A stretch of 6,704 nucleotides of DNA, taken from assembly GCA_004297555.1 (NCBI GenBank), contig SCSV01000412.1:1-6704 (forward strand). Direction: 5' to 3'. The DNA comes from Salinibacterium sp. GTDB lineage: Bacteria > Actinomycetota > Actinomycetes > Actinomycetales > Microbacteriaceae. Below, one piece after another: positions 5,892 to 6,704 of this stretch (within the stretch, counting starts at the first letter, position 1; each line of letters starts with the position of its first letter). The position numbers and the translations under genes are program-made. Below the pieces are notes generated by a model, which did no database searches, was not told the origin of the DNA, and worked only from the letters and a program-made list of their open reading frames with translations.

Positions 5892-6661
5892 GTCGAAGAG
5901 CCGACGATTTGAATCGGCTTGGTCGCGTTTCTCTTACGCTTGGCAACCGAGGCGAGCACGGTCGCGTCCACCGGCTTTCGACCGCGATGAAGCGAGACGA
6001 TCCCGCCAGTGAGGTTGCGATACGCGACACGGATGAAGCCGGCTGCGCGCAGCCACTGGCTCAGCTCGCCCTGGTCGGGCCACTTTCGGATTGACTCAGC
6101 GAGGTAGGTGTAGGCGGCCGGGTTCGAACTCGTGCGGTCGACGATCGTCGGCATCACGTAACGCAGATAAGCCCAGTACCCGGCGCGGAAGATCGCGACC
6201 GGAGGGCGTGAGAATTCGCACACCACGAGACGACCACCCGGCTTGAGCACGCGATACATCTCGCTCAGCGCGACCTTCGGTTCTTTCATGTTGCGTAGGC
6301 CGAAACTGATCGTCACCGCGTCGAACTCGTCATCGCCGAACGGCAGGTTGTGCGCATCGGCCTCGACAAACTCGATCTTCTTGTGCTTGCGGCGACCCTC
6401 GGCAACCATGCCCGGAGAAAAGTCCACGGCGACCACGCGAGCGCCGTGTCGCTGCAGCGCAGCGGAGCTTGTGCCGGTGCCGGCGGCGACATCGAGGATG
6501 CGTTCTCCCGGCACGGGCGCAACGGCCCGCACCGTGGCAGCGCGCCAGAGCATCGCGTTGCCGCCGGAGAGCACTGAATTGGTGAGATCGTAGCGCTTGG
6601 CAACGCCGTCGAACATGCGGGCAACCTCGTCTGGCTGCTTGTTCATGTCGGCCTTACTCAC
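5888..6661 (-). CDS. menG: Demethylmenaquinone methyltransferase
   Basis: This 257-residue class I SAM-dependent methyltransferase belongs to the UbiE/MenG family and methylates demethylmenaquinone to menaquinone. The first family signature YDLTNSVLSGGNAMLWR spans 24-40. SAM motif I is LDVAAGTGTSS (56-66), with the acidic ribose-binding residue in VVAVDFSPGM (76-85). SFGLRNM (119-125), RVLKPGG (137-143) and the C-terminal NLTGGIVSLHRGRKP (216-230) complete the family pattern. A basic tail follows. The GTG at 6661 is preferred because a TANNNT box sits six bases upstream; the ATG at 6646 (codon 6) is the alternative and has no evident ribosome site. It is first in a minus-strand operon with the prenyl synthase, which starts in its stop codon. 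There is no ubiquinone gene context, so MenG is preferred over UbiE. Confidence 0.96.
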   Translation of the reverse strand: MSKADMNKQPDEVARMFDGVAKRYDLTNSVLSGGNAMLWRAATVRAVAPVPGERILDVAAGTGTSSAALQRHGARVVAVDFSPGMVAEGRRKHKKIEFVEADAHNLPFGDDEFDAVTISFGLRNMKEPKVALSEMYRVLKPGGRLVVCEFSRPPVAIFRAGYWAYLRYVMPTIVDRTSSNPAAYTYLAESIRKWPDQGELSQWLRAAGFIRVAYRNLTGGIVSLHRGRKPVDATVLASVAKRKRNATKPIQIVGSST

Positions 6662-6667
6662 GTTCCA

Positions 6668-6673
6668 AGTCTA
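6668..6673 (-). promoter_or_regulatory. Putative -10 box predicting a leaderless menG mRNA
   Basis: The minus strand reads TAGACT, then six bases (TGGAAC), then the GTG at 6661. This gives a predicted transcription start on the first base of the start codon. No Shine-Dalgarno sequence is present at usual spacing. A good -35 is not visible: the 17-bp-spaced position reads CCAGCG and overlaps the opposite-strand -10. Confidence 0.5.
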
Positions 6674-6688
6674 TGCGCGCGCCCGCAC

Positions 6689-6694
6689 TACGCT
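6689..6694 (+). promoter_or_regulatory. Putative -10 box for a divergent leaderless gene at the right edge
   Basis: TACGCT is followed by six bases (GGTGGG) and then GTG at 6701, the same geometry as for menG and yajQ. The -35 region would overlap the menG -10. Alternatively GGTGGG is a poor ribosome site placed too close to the start. Confidence 0.42.
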
Positions 6695-6700
6695 GGTGGG

Positions 6701-6704
6701 GTGA
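6701..6704 (+). CDS. Possible first codon of a divergent gene (cut by window edge)
   Basis: Only GTGA is visible, so no protein can be read. The call rests on a TANNNT box six bases upstream and on the divergent layout with menG. From known actinobacterial gene order an isochorismate synthase (menaquinone pathway) would be a reasonable expectation, but nothing here shows it. Confidence 0.3.

Noticed and set aside
1..6704. CRISPR arrays, insertion sequences, toxin-antitoxin pairs, phage or defence genes
   Set aside because: No direct-repeat array, transposase, terminal inverted repeats or defence-type domain was seen. All recognisable genes are core metabolism or glycan genes.

Overview
The window looks like ordinary chromosome of a high-GC actinobacterium, most likely a member of the Microbacteriaceae. 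This rests on the base composition, GTG/TTG starts, an FprA-type ferredoxin reductase, a menaquinone-type menG-prenyltransferase pair, a tRNA with no encoded CCA, and TANNNT boxes placed so that mRNAs would be leaderless. The lineage is inferred from gene content and was not tested by a search.

Layout. Positions 1-426 (minus strand) hold the N-terminal 142 residues of a UDP-glucuronate decarboxylase-like sugar-nucleotide enzyme that runs off the left edge. A 137-bp divergent intergenic region follows, then a plus-strand pair at 564-2610: a polytopic GT-C/GT39-like glycosyltransferase and a GtrA-family four-helix membrane protein that overlap each other. These three genes form a cell-surface glycan block: sugar-nucleotide synthesis, a lipid-linked sugar membrane protein, and a membrane glycosyltransferase. 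A strong GC-rich hairpin (2669-2692) separates this block from a minus-strand tRNA-Tyr(GTA) at 2699-2780. After a short promoter-bearing gap comes yajQ (2897-3385, plus).

The right half is a minus-strand block read from the right edge towards 3403: menG (demethylmenaquinone methyltransferase), a long-chain polyprenyl diphosphate synthase overlapping it by 4 bp (GTGA), and, after 50 bp, an FprA-type ferredoxin-NADP+ reductase. The synthase makes the isoprenoid side chain and MenG carries out the last methylation of menaquinone. The reductase is a redox flavoenzyme, perhaps co-transcribed. At the right edge a divergent plus-strand gene appears to start at 6701.

No undescribed biological system was recognised. 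The most interesting signals are regulatory: three start codons (2897 plus, 6661 minus, 6701 plus) each lie exactly 6 nt behind a TANNNT hexamer, which predicts leaderless transcripts. Two of these form a compact back-to-back divergent promoter at the menaquinone locus.
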